Part shown: positions 25,474-34,235 of the stretch, piece by piece
Numbering within the stretch: position 1 is the first letter of the stretch
How the letters are laid out: each line of letters starts with the position of its first letter
Source of the DNA: Pseudomethylobacillus aquaticus
GTDB taxonomy: Bacteria; Pseudomonadota; Gammaproteobacteria; Burkholderiales; Methylophilaceae
Assembly: GCF_003730115.1 (NCBI RefSeq)
Contig: NZ_RJVP01000001.1
Location: 372,001-436,000, forward strand
Length of the DNA: 64,000 bases
Direction: 5' to 3'
Program-made: the position numbers and the translations under genes
Notes under the pieces: generated by a model
What the model saw: only the letters and a program-made list of their open reading frames with translations
Told to the model about the DNA's origin: nothing
Databases searched by the model: none

Positions 25474-27078
25474 TTGTCCACTTCTGTGCTGTTCCGCCGC
25501 CTGACCTGGCTGCTGTTCGCAGGCTTGATCCTGTTCGTTGTATTCACCTTCGACCAGCACGGCATCAGCAACGATGAAGAGGTGCAACATGTGTATGGCC
25601 GTCTGCTGCTGGATTTCTACCGCTCCGGCTTCACCGACCTGTCCGCCTTCGATTACCGCAATCTGTATCTGTACGGCGGCCTGTTCGACCTGATCGCCGC
25701 CCTGCTGGAATGGTGGGGGCTGGTGTGGATCTGGGATCTGCGCCATCTGCTGTCCGCCGCCTTCGGCCTGCTCGGCATGGTGGCCAGTTACCGGCTGGCC
25801 AAACTGCTGGGTGGCGAGCCTGCCGGTTTTCTGGTGGTGCTATTGCTTGCCATCACCGGCGCCTGGTCGGGCGCCATGTTCACCCATACCAAGGACATCC
25901 CGTTCGCCGCCTGCATGATCTGGGCGCTGTATTACACGGTACGCCTGCTGATGGCATTGCCCAAACCGTCCATCGCGCTGAGCATCAAGCTGGGCGTCGC
26001 TGTGGGCCTGGCGCTGGGTCTGCGCATAGGTGGCGCTTTTGCGGTGATCTACCTGCTGCTGATGGTGCTGCTGGCAGGTGGCCTGATGACCAGCGGCTGG
26101 GCGGCGCGCTGGCGCTATTATGGCAATACCGTGCTGCATCTGCTGCCCGCAGGTCTCACTGCCCTGCTGCTGATGGCAGTTTGCTGGCCATGGTCGGTGA
26201 TGGGCCCGGACCATCTGCTGCAAGCCGCGCGCGCCTTCTCGCATTTCAGCTTCAACATGCTCACCGTGCTGGATGGTGAAACCATGTCCATAGGGGCCGT
26301 GCCCAGGAGCTACCTGGCCGCCTATCTGGGCGTGCGCTTGCCCGAACTGTTCCTGCTGGGTTTGCTGCTGATCGTGATCGCGGCACTGCGCCAACGCAGG
26401 GCCATCCTGATAGCGCTGCGTCATGCCGATGCGCATACACTGGCCTGGCTGACCCTGGTCACTGGTGCGCTGTTCCCACTGCTGTTCATCCTGCTGGACC
26501 GCCCTGCGCTTTATAACGGTATCCGTCACTTCACCTTCATCCTGCCGCCATTGGCGATCTTGGCCGCACTGGGCCTGAGCCTGACCTGGCAGCAATTTCG
26601 TGGCAAATGGACACGCTTGACTGCAGCGCTGGTCGCCCTATTGCTGCTGGCCAACACCAGCGCCATGTTGTACCAGCTGCACCCGTATCAGTATGTTTAC
26701 TACAATGGGCTCGCAGGCAGCTTCGCTGAAGCCGAAGATGACTGGGAAGGGGATTACTGGTCCAGCAGCCTGCGCGAGGCCAGCGAGGCGCTGGAGCACT
26801 ATGTTCCGGACGACAGCCGTCCCGCCGCAACTCGCTACAAAGTCGCTGTGTGTGCCGAAGCCATCCAGGCCGACGCTTATCTGGATGGCCGTTTTCAGGT
26901 GACCACAGACTGGGTGGCCGCCGACTTTTTCATTTCCACCACCAGCATGCACTGCGACAAGGTACTGCAGGGCAAGGTGATCGCCGAGGTGGAGCGCATG
27001 GATACGCGACTCGCCGTGGTGAAGGACAGGCGCATGCTGACTGGCCTGCAACGCCGCCCACGCCCGGCGCCACGTTGA
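25474..27078 (+). CDS. GT39-like membrane glycosyltransferase (PMT/ArnT superfamily)
   Basis: A 534-residue polytopic protein. The frame is open back into queG; TTG 25474 is the likely start because it gives a normal N-terminus just before the first helix (LTWLLFAGLILFVVFTF). The first periplasmic loop holds the acidic motif SNDEEVQHVYGR, matching the DE/DD motif of lipid-linked-sugar transferases. About ten helices follow, and the soluble C-terminus has YQYVYYNGLAG then DYWSSS, typical of the family. The donor would be a polyprenyl-phosphate sugar, probably made by the next gene; acceptor unknown. First of four same-direction genes. Confidence 0.85.
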   Translation: MSTSVLFRRLTWLLFAGLILFVVFTFDQHGISNDEEVQHVYGRLLLDFYRSGFTDLSAFDYRNLYLYGGLFDLIAALLEWWGLVWIWDLRHLLSAAFGLLGMVASYRLAKLLGGEPAGFLVVLLLAITGAWSGAMFTHTKDIPFAACMIWALYYTVRLLMALPKPSIALSIKLGVAVGLALGLRIGGAFAVIYLLLMVLLAGGLMTSGWAARWRYYGNTVLHLLPAGLTALLLMAVCWPWSVMGPDHLLQAARAFSHFSFNMLTVLDGETMSIGAVPRSYLAAYLGVRLPELFLLGLLLIVIAALRQRRAILIALRHADAHTLAWLTLVTGALFPLLFILLDRPALYNGIRHFTFILPPLAILAALGLSLTWQQFRGKWTRLTAALVALLLLANTSAMLYQLHPYQYVYYNGLAGSFAEAEDDWEGDYWSSSLREASEALEHYVPDDSRPAATRYKVAVCAEAIQADAYLDGRFQVTTDWVAADFFISTTSMHCDKVLQGKVIAEVERMDTRLAVVKDRRMLTGLQRRPRPAPR

Positions 27079-27136
27079 TGCTGCTGTTGATCTTTACACC
27101 TAGCATGGGCTACCTTACTTCAGGAGTGATGACGCC

Positions 27137-28183
27137 ATGGCAACCGTGAGTCTATCCAACAGGGAACAAAGCACACCGCACATCACCGTGATCGTGCCTG
27201 CCTACAATGAGCAACAGGCCATCGTTGCCACACTGACGCAGATCGCGTCACAGTTGCAGCAACTCAGCCCGCACTGGGACATCGTGGTGGTCGATGATGG
27301 CAGTCGTGACGAGACCGCAGATCGGGTGCGGGCACTTGGGCCTGAACATCGCGTCACACTGGTGCGCTTTTCGCGCAATTTCGGCAAGGAATATGCCATC
27401 AGCGCCGGTCTGCAACAGGCGCGTGGCCAGGTCACCATCTGCATGGACGCCGATGGCCAGCATTCCAGCAGCCTCGTGGCTGACATGCTGGAAAAATGGC
27501 GCGGCGGTTATGACATGGTGTATGCGGTGCGTCAGGACCGTCATGTGGAAAGCCGTTTCAAACGCTGGGGCAGCCGCCTGTTCTACCGCGCCATCAGCAT
27601 GGGCGGGCAGATCGACATCCCGCGTGACGCGGGCGACTTCCGCCTCATGGACCGTTGTGTGGTCAAGGCGCTGCTATCCCTGCCCGAGCGCAACCGCTTC
27701 ATGAAAGGCATGTACGCCTGGGTGGGCTACCGCTCGATCGGCATCCCGTACACCCCTTTGCCGCGCAGCCATGGCGAAAGTACCTTCTCCAAACTCAGGC
27801 TGATGCAACTGGCCTGGACCGGCATCACCAGCTTTTCGGTGATCCCGCTGCGACTGGCCAGCGCGGTAGGTGGCTTGCTGGCGCTGCTGGCCTTTGCGTA
27901 TGGCATCGTGGTGGTGGTCGACAAGCTGTTTCTGAACGAGTCGGTGCCGGGCTGGCCTACGGTGGTCGCCAGTATCATGTTCTTTTCCGGGGTGCAATTG
28001 CTGTTCATCGGCATCCTGGGCGAGTACCTGGCACGCGTCTACGACGAAGTGAAAGGACGCCCCAGCTACATCGTCGCTGAAGTGTTCAGCCATCAGGAAG
28101 CGCAAACCGCGCTGCTGACCGGCGACCTTCAGCAGGCGCTGCACGCTGACCAGGCGGTGGGCGTGACGCCGTCGCTGCGCTGA
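27137..28183 (+). CDS. Family 2 glycosyltransferase, GtrB/DPM-like (polyprenyl-phosphate sugar synthase)
   Basis: A 348-residue protein with an N-terminal GT-A domain: TVIVPAYNEQQ (about 19-29), VVVDDGSRDET, CMDADGQH (metal-binding DxD-like) and the RDAGDFRLMDR block of the DPM/GtrB/ArnC group. Two C-terminal helices (about 235-260 and 272-295) anchor it to the inner membrane. It should load a sugar from a nucleotide donor onto undecaprenyl phosphate. It lies between the GT39 protein and GtrA, a combination that fits a complete lipid-linked sugar pathway. Confidence 0.9.
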   Translation: MATVSLSNREQSTPHITVIVPAYNEQQAIVATLTQIASQLQQLSPHWDIVVVDDGSRDETADRVRALGPEHRVTLVRFSRNFGKEYAISAGLQQARGQVTICMDADGQHSSSLVADMLEKWRGGYDMVYAVRQDRHVESRFKRWGSRLFYRAISMGGQIDIPRDAGDFRLMDRCVVKALLSLPERNRFMKGMYAWVGYRSIGIPYTPLPRSHGESTFSKLRLMQLAWTGITSFSVIPLRLASAVGGLLALLAFAYGIVVVVDKLFLNESVPGWPTVVASIMFFSGVQLLFIGILGEYLARVYDEVKGRPSYIVAEVFSHQEAQTALLTGDLQQALHADQAVGVTPSLR

Positions 28184-28212
28184 GCGATGAGCGCACTCCA
28201 TCATCTGGCCGA

Positions 28213-28623
28213 ATGGCATACCAGCCCCAGCCCATGAACGACCACCTTCCCACGCCAGCCAGCATCTCCTGGTTCACCTTGGTCGGCATCGCCGCCGCCC
28301 TTGTGCACTATGTAGTGGCGGTAAGCCTGGAAGCCTGGCAGCTAACGCCGGGCTGGGCCAATGTGTGCGGCTTTGCGCTGGCGTTCCCGGTCAGTTATAT
28401 CGGGCATCGCCGCTGGTCGTTCGCACAACAGACCGCATCGCACTGGCAGGCGCTGCCGCGCTTTCTGGCGGTTGCCATCGCAGGTTTCGCAGCCAATCAG
28501 TTATTGCTGATCAGCCTGCTACATGGCTACAGCTGGCTGCCGTTCTGGCTGGTGCTGGGCCTGGTGATGGTAGTGATCGCCGTCTCGACCTATGTGCTGA
28601 GCCGTTACTGGGCCTTCAAATGA
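28213..28623 (+). CDS. GtrA family membrane protein
   Basis: A 136-residue four-helix protein. The WFTLVGIAAALVHYVVAV first helix, the central YIGHRRWSF and the C-terminal YVLSRYWAFK match GtrA, the putative flippase of lipid-linked sugars. The start may be ATG 28213 or ATG 28234; neither has a clear ribosome-binding site. Its stop overlaps the next start (ATGA). Confidence 0.88.
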   Translation: MAYQPQPMNDHLPTPASISWFTLVGIAAALVHYVVAVSLEAWQLTPGWANVCGFALAFPVSYIGHRRWSFAQQTASHWQALPRFLAVAIAGFAANQLLLISLLHGYSWLPFWLVLGLVMVVIAVSTYVLSRYWAFK

Positions 28624-29486
28624 AGGCCGCTGATTCGAATCAGGCACTCATGGCGATGCAAGCGCTGGTCATCAGCGCGGATGATTATGCTCAAAACGCT
28701 GCCATCGATGCTGGCATCCTGCGCCTGATCGCGCTGGGCAAGCTCAGCGCGACCTCCTGCCTGACGCTGAGCCCGCGCTGGCCGCAGGCGGCGCAGCAAC
28801 TGGCGCAGTACCGCAGCCGGGCCGACGTTGGCCTGCATCTGGATTTCACCCAGTATGTGCAGCCTCTGCACATGCCTCTGGCACAACTGATACGCAGCAG
28901 TCTGCTGCGAAGATTACCGGCATCTGCCGTCCGCAACAGCATCCTCCAGCAACTGCAGCGCTTCGAGGATGCCACCGGCCATGCACCGGATTACATCGAT
29001 GGGCACCAGCATGTGCATCAACTGCCGCAGATACGCACCGAGCTAGTGGCTATTTTGCAACAGCGCTATGCCAAGGAACATCGGCCATGGCTACGGCTGG
29101 CCCGTCCTGACTGGAAAGACGGGGTCAAAGCAGGGGTGATACGGCTGCTAGGCGCAGCGGCACTGGAACAGGCAGCGCAGCAAGCTGGCATCGCCTGCAG
29201 TCAGCGTTTGCTGGGCGTGTACGGATTCGGGCAGGCAAGCAGCTACCTGCCGCGCCTGCAGCGGGCGCTGGATCAGGCAAGCGATCAGAAGGGAACAAGG
29301 GGGCTGACAAACGGGCTGGTAGTGCTGATGTGCCATCCTGCCACCAGCGAGCAGGACGACCGCAACGACAGCATCCAGGCCGACCGCAGGCAGGAATACA
29401 ACGACCTGCTGCACTATGACCTGGAAGCGGCGCTGGCGTCCCGTCAGCTCAGGCTGCTACGCGGGACAGATTACTTCAGGGTTTGA
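28620..29486 (+). CDS. YdjC/ChbG family carbohydrate deacetylase
   Basis: A 288-residue metal-dependent deacetylase fold. The ATG at 28620 overlaps the gtrA stop; the longer open frame upstream is only the gtrA shadow. Visible are LVISADDYAQN (metal-binding DD, about 14-20), ADVGLHLDFT (HxD), and DYIDGHQHVHQLP. Homologues remove N-acetyl groups from chitooligosaccharides or from lipid-linked hexosamines. Being last in a GT39/GT2/GtrA cassette favours deacetylation of the lipid-linked sugar; this is inference. It overlaps the convergent gene by 11 bp. Confidence 0.88.
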   Translation: MKAADSNQALMAMQALVISADDYAQNAAIDAGILRLIALGKLSATSCLTLSPRWPQAAQQLAQYRSRADVGLHLDFTQYVQPLHMPLAQLIRSSLLRRLPASAVRNSILQQLQRFEDATGHAPDYIDGHQHVHQLPQIRTELVAILQQRYAKEHRPWLRLARPDWKDGVKAGVIRLLGAAALEQAAQQAGIACSQRLLGVYGFGQASSYLPRLQRALDQASDQKGTRGLTNGLVVLMCHPATSEQDDRNDSIQADRRQEYNDLLHYDLEAALASRQLRLLRGTDYFRV

Positions 29487-29925
29487 CCGTTTTGGCAGGT
29501 GGCAGAATGTTGCAATCCTCAAAACCATAATTGCCACCGTTGTCATCCGGCTCGTAATACTTCTTGCGGAACGACAGGCGGCCGCGGCTATCACGCTTCA
29601 TCAGTGCCAGACCGGTGCTTTGCTCCACATTCTTGCCATCACCCAGCTGGAAGCTGATGGCCAGGCGCGGACCGTCGGCTGCGGCTTGTCCATGATAGAC
29701 CACGGAGTTGGGGGTTTCTACCGTATAGTGGTAAGCACCAAAGTCGCCGTAGCTGCTGACACGGTTCAAGCGCAGGCCCACGGTCACTTCGTAGTCACCC
29801 ACTTTTTCGTTATAACCCTTGCAGGAGTAAGTGCCGCTGTAATTGCGTCCAGTGAAATCAGGCTTGGCCTGGGCTGCACTATTGGCCAGGATGGCCAGGG
29901 AGATGAACAGAAGGAATTTTTTCAT
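29476..29925 (-). CDS. Hypothetical exported protein (149 aa)
   Basis: It begins with a clean Sec signal peptide (KKFLLFISLAILANSAAQA, cleavage about residue 20). The mature part looks like a small beta-rich domain: NYSGTYSCKGYNEKVGDYEVTV, then YTVETPNSVVYHG, with two Cys residues (about 35 and 139) that could pair. I recognise no named family. It is in reverse orientation between the lipid-linked sugar cassette and the glucan pair. Confidence 0.75.
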   Translation of the reverse strand: MKKFLLFISLAILANSAAQAKPDFTGRNYSGTYSCKGYNEKVGDYEVTVGLRLNRVSSYGDFGAYHYTVETPNSVVYHGQAAADGPRLAISFQLGDGKNVEQSTGLALMKRDSRGRLSFRKKYYEPDDNGGNYGFEDCNILPPAKTVKP

Positions 29926-30049
29926 GCATGGCTCTTCGTATGATTGGGTTTATTGTAACCCGTTTAGACGCTACAGATGCTTTATCAAGCATGCTGGATT
30001 ATCATTATGGCTAGCTCACCCTTGTTTTTTCTTGATGCCCCGCGCACTT

Positions 30050-31618
30050 ATGGCCTCCGCTTTTATGACCCCATCCTCAGTTTCATCTGCCCGCTGGCAG
30101 CGCTATGCCCTATTCAACCTGTTGCTGCTGATAGCGCTAGGAGCATGGTTGTATCTGCACAATCGCCCGGTCGAGCTACCAGGCTTGCCAGCCGGGATGC
30201 AAACCGGCTGCGTTTCTTACGCGCCTTATTATGGCAAGGATCAAACACCACTGCGGGCAGACACCTGGATCAGCCCGCAACAGATCGATGAGGATCTGGC
30301 CCTGTTGTCCAGACAGTTCCAGTGCGTGCGTACCTATTCTGTGGATCAAGGGCTGGAGCACGTACCGGAAGCAGCACAGCGGCTGGGCATGAAAGTGCTG
30401 CTGGGAGCCTGGATAGGTTGGGTAGACAGCAAGAACCGCCAGGAACTGAACAAGGCCATCGCCCTGGCGAACCGTTACCAGTCCACCGTCAGCGCACTCA
30501 TCGTCGGCAATGAAGTGCTGCTACGTGGCGAGCAGACCCTGCCCGCCATGCAAAAATACCTTCACCATGCGCAGGAATCCACCTCAGTGCCGGTCACCTA
30601 TGCCGATGTCTGGGAATACTGGTTACGCTATCCGGGCCTGGCGCCTTCGGTCGATTACATCACCGTGCATATCCTGCCTTACTGGGAAGACCATCCGCAA
30701 TCCATAGACAACGCCATCCCGCACGCGCAGCAGGTCATGAACAAACTGGCTGTAAAGTTCGACAAGCCTTTGTTCGTAGGTGAGACCGGCTGGCCATCAC
30801 GCGGTCGGCAACGTGGCGAATCCGTTCCCAGCCAGGTCAATCAGACGCGCTACCTGCGGGAATTCATCAGCACCGCCCACCAACAGGGCTGGCAATATAA
30901 CCTGATCGAAGCCATAGACCAGCCTTGGAAACGTCACCTGGAAGGTACGGTAGGCGGGGAATGGGGTCTGTACGATAGCGCCCTGCAGCCCAAATTCACC
31001 CGCACTGGCAGTGTGGTGGAACGCGCAGACGGTGCCTGGCCAGCCATCTTCGCGGTCAGCGGCTTGCTGTTATGGTGTGGCATCGCGCGCCGCAAAGCGT
31101 TTGCTGGCTCCGCCATGCTGGCGATGGCCAGTCTGGGCGCCCTGACCGGCCTGGCGACCTGGGTGGGCGTGGATTATCTGCATACGGTCAGCCGCGACCT
31201 GTTCGAATGGCTGGTACTGGGCAGTCTGGGCATGCTGGCGCTCAGCATCAGCCTGCTGTTGCCACTCGGCGCGCAAGCATATACTCAAGCTCGCCAGTAT
31301 CTGGGCACGGCTTTGCTGCTGTTGCTGGCGGCAGGCGCGATCACCGGCTGCTTCCTGGCTTTCGACGGGCGCTACCGTGACTTCCCGCTGTTCCTGTTCA
31401 CGCTGCCGGCCTTGCAACTGGCACTGGGCGCGCGCTTGCTGGCCTTGCCACTGCGTCCAGCCAGTCGTTTGTATCTCTTCATCCACCTGCTCAGCATCAC
31501 ACTGGCAGCAGCCTGCGTCTTGCTTGACCCGCTTAATGACCATGCCTGGGCATGGGCTGCACTGGTGCTACTGCTGGCCACCGTAAGCTGGCCAGGCAAG
31601 CACAGCCCCACTTCATGA
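30050..31618 (+). CDS. GH17-type glucan transglycosylase with C-terminal membrane domain (NdvC-like)
   Basis: About 522 residues from ATG 30050 (start uncertain: the frame is open to 29843, ATGs at 30034 and 30065 are alternatives, none has a good ribosome-binding site). One N-terminal helix is followed by a periplasmic GH17 domain (about 45-315). The predicted acid/base Glu is in VGNEVLLRGE and the nucleophile Glu in VGETGWPSRG. QPWKRHLEGTVGGEWGLY closes the barrel. The last 190 residues contain about seven helices. GH17 domains in proteobacteria can act as beta-1,3-glucan transglycosylases. It lies 22 bp before the synthase. Confidence 0.85.
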   Translation: MASAFMTPSSVSSARWQRYALFNLLLLIALGAWLYLHNRPVELPGLPAGMQTGCVSYAPYYGKDQTPLRADTWISPQQIDEDLALLSRQFQCVRTYSVDQGLEHVPEAAQRLGMKVLLGAWIGWVDSKNRQELNKAIALANRYQSTVSALIVGNEVLLRGEQTLPAMQKYLHHAQESTSVPVTYADVWEYWLRYPGLAPSVDYITVHILPYWEDHPQSIDNAIPHAQQVMNKLAVKFDKPLFVGETGWPSRGRQRGESVPSQVNQTRYLREFISTAHQQGWQYNLIEAIDQPWKRHLEGTVGGEWGLYDSALQPKFTRTGSVVERADGAWPAIFAVSGLLLWCGIARRKAFAGSAMLAMASLGALTGLATWVGVDYLHTVSRDLFEWLVLGSLGMLALSISLLLPLGAQAYTQARQYLGTALLLLLAAGAITGCFLAFDGRYRDFPLFLFTLPALQLALGARLLALPLRPASRLYLFIHLLSITLAAACVLLDPLNDHAWAWAALVLLLATVSWPGKHSPTS

Positions 31619-31640
31619 TCTGTTTTAAAGAATCTACTCA

Positions 31641-34235
31641 ATGACCACCAAGCCCTTACTCAAAGCATTTGTCTTTGCCCTGCTGGTAGCTGCGATCCAT
31701 CTTGCGGTATGGGCGCTGGCCAACCGCGAATTGCCCATGATCAACGCCCCTTCCCTGGTCAACGGTTTTTCTTACAGCGGCTTCCAGATCACTCAGAGTC
31801 CACTGGAAAAAACCTACCCCAGCGCAGCAGAACTGCTGCAGGACTTGAAACTGCTGCGCCCATATACACGCGAGATCCGCACCTACAGCTCGCTGGATAA
31901 CACCGAAGTCATCGCGTTGGCCAACACGCTGGATATGCAGGTGACCGCAGGCGCCTGGCTGAGTGGTGACGAACATGCCAATCAGCGCGAGATCGCGGCG
32001 CTGGTGGTCAAGACCCAGCAATACGACAACGTCAAGCGCGTCATCGTCGGCAACGAAGTGGTGCTACGCAATGACATGGAGATCGAGCAACTGATCACCT
32101 ATCTGGACATGGTGCGTGGCCAGGTCAAGGTGCCGGTATCCACTGCAGAACCCTGGCATGTATGGCTCAAGAACCCGGAACTGGTCAAGCATGTGGACTA
32201 CATCGCGGTGCATCTGCTGCCCTACCATGAAGGCCTGCCTGTAGACAAAGCGGTGGAATATGCGCTGAGCCGCTATCAGGAGCTACTGCAAACCTTCCCG
32301 CGCAAAAAGATCCTGATCAGCGAAGTGGGCTGGCCCAGCAAGGGGCCGTCCATAGGCGCATCCGTGGCTTCACAAGTGAACCAGGCGCTGTTCGTGCGCG
32401 AGTTCCTGGCCAAGACGGCGTACAAGAACTATGACTATTTCCTGATCGAAGCTTTCGACCAGCCATGGAAGATCAATATCGAAGGCTGGGCCGGGGCTTA
32501 CTGGGGCATGTTCGATGCCGAGCGCAAACCCAAGTATTCGCTAAGTGGTGCCGTGCCCAAGGACACACGCTGGGAAGTGAAAGCCGCCTGGGCGACCGCG
32601 CTGGCTTTCCTGCCCATGATGTTCATCGCCTGGCGCTTCCGCCACTGGCGTCTGGGTGGCCGCCTGTCCATGGGCGTATTGCTGCAAGCTTGTATCACCA
32701 CGCTGGTGGTGGCCTGGAACCTGCCCGGTGATTATTACTACACGCTGCGTGACATCGTCATTCTGATCGCGCTCATCATCGGCATGGGGCTGACCTCAGC
32801 GGTACTGATGACCTATGGTGTGGAATTCAGTGAAGTGCTGTTCAAGGGCGGCTGGCGCCGTGCATTCAAGCGTGCGGCCCCGGTACCGGTCGAGCAGCAG
32901 AAGTTCGTTTCCGTGCACCTGGCCTGTTACAACGAACCGCCGGAGATGGTGATCGCCACCATTGAAAGCCTGGTCAAACTGGACTACACGCATTACGAAG
33001 TGATCGTGGTGGACAACAACACCAAGGACGAAGCCAAGTGGAAGCCGGTGGAGGCTTATATGGCCGCCCTGCCCGATAACTTCAAGTTCTTCCACCTGCC
33101 CAAGTGGCCAGGTTTCAAGGCGGGCGCACTGAATTTCGCGCTCACCAAGACCGACCCACGCACCGAAGTGGTCGGTGTGGTCGATGCCGATTATGTGGTC
33201 ACACCAGACTGGCTGGGCGCACTGGTGCCGCATTTCACATCGGCACAGGTCGCCGTGGTGCAAGCCCCGCAGGCCCACCGCGACTGGGAGAACAACTTCT
33301 TCCGGCGCATGTGCAACTGGGAGTTCGAGGGCTTCTTCCGTATCGGCATGCATCATCGGCATGAACGCAATGCACTGATCCAGCACGGCACCATGACACT
33401 GGTGCGCCATAACGCACTGGCCGAGAACGGCTGGTCGGAATGGTGCATCTGCGAAGACACCGAACTGGGCCTGCGTCTGCTGGAAGATGGTCATGAGCTG
33501 CGCTATGTGGACGAAACCTTCGGTCGCGGCCTGACGCCAGCCAACTTCAAGGCACTCAAGTCGCAACGTTTCCGCTGGGCGTTCGGTGCCATGCAGATCC
33601 TCAAGCATCATTTCCCCAAACTGATCGGCTATTCACCGCTGAGTTTTGGTCAGCGCTACCACTTCCTGACCGGCTGGTTCGGTTGGCTGGGCGATGCCTT
33701 GCAGCTGTTCTTCACGCTGGGCTCCATAGGCTGGACCATCGCCATGCTGGCCTTCCCCAAGGACTTCAGTCTGCCGGTGGCCATCATGCTCACGCCTATC
33801 CTGTGCTTCCTGCTGGTCAAGGGCGCCATGGGGCCTATCCTCTATCGTCGCACCATGAAGGAATGCGGCTGGAGCGATATCCTGGGTGCTTCCATCGCCA
33901 GCCTGGGGTTGTCGCATGCCATCGCGCGCGGCGTGCTGTCTGGCCTGATCCGCAAGGATGGCGTGTTCAAGGTGACCGCCAAGGGCAAGACCATAGGCAG
34001 CAAGCTGGGGCTGCTGATGCCGATCTGGGAAGAAACGCTGTTATTGCTGGGCCTGGCCAGTTGTAGCGCCGCCATGCTGATCACGCGCGGTGCCAACAAT
34101 CTGGACGCTCAACTATGGGTCAGCATGCTGGCACTGCAGGGCTTGCCGTATATCAGCACCATCCTGTGCCAGATCATCGCTCAGTTCCCGGATCGTGCGC
34201 CTGCCAAAAAAGCAGCGCCTATGATGCCGGCCTGA
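31641..34235 (+). CDS. GH17-GT2 fusion beta-glucan synthase (NdvB-like)
   Basis: An 864-residue bifunctional membrane protein. After one helix, residues about 40-305 form a GH17 domain with GNEVVLRND and SEVGWPSKG catalytic segments. Three or four helices (about 315-400) lead to a processive GT2 domain (about 420-640) with VDNNTKDE, the DxD in GVVDADYVV, the catalytic CEDTELGLRL and QRFRWAFG (QxxRW). Further helices follow to the C-terminus. The architecture is that of NdvB-like synthases, which build beta-1,3-glucans from UDP-glucose and process them in the periplasm. Its 3' end overlaps the convergent ROK kinase by 55 bp. Confidence 0.9.
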   Translation: MTTKPLLKAFVFALLVAAIHLAVWALANRELPMINAPSLVNGFSYSGFQITQSPLEKTYPSAAELLQDLKLLRPYTREIRTYSSLDNTEVIALANTLDMQVTAGAWLSGDEHANQREIAALVVKTQQYDNVKRVIVGNEVVLRNDMEIEQLITYLDMVRGQVKVPVSTAEPWHVWLKNPELVKHVDYIAVHLLPYHEGLPVDKAVEYALSRYQELLQTFPRKKILISEVGWPSKGPSIGASVASQVNQALFVREFLAKTAYKNYDYFLIEAFDQPWKINIEGWAGAYWGMFDAERKPKYSLSGAVPKDTRWEVKAAWATALAFLPMMFIAWRFRHWRLGGRLSMGVLLQACITTLVVAWNLPGDYYYTLRDIVILIALIIGMGLTSAVLMTYGVEFSEVLFKGGWRRAFKRAAPVPVEQQKFVSVHLACYNEPPEMVIATIESLVKLDYTHYEVIVVDNNTKDEAKWKPVEAYMAALPDNFKFFHLPKWPGFKAGALNFALTKTDPRTEVVGVVDADYVVTPDWLGALVPHFTSAQVAVVQAPQAHRDWENNFFRRMCNWEFEGFFRIGMHHRHERNALIQHGTMTLVRHNALAENGWSEWCICEDTELGLRLLEDGHELRYVDETFGRGLTPANFKALKSQRFRWAFGAMQILKHHFPKLIGYSPLSFGQRYHFLTGWFGWLGDALQLFFTLGSIGWTIAMLAFPKDFSLPVAIMLTPILCFLLVKGAMGPILYRRTMKECGWSDILGASIASLGLSHAIARGVLSGLIRKDGVFKVTAKGKTIGSKLGLLMPIWEETLLLLGLASCSAAMLITRGANNLDAQLWVSMLALQGLPYISTILCQIIAQFPDRAPAKKAAPMMPA

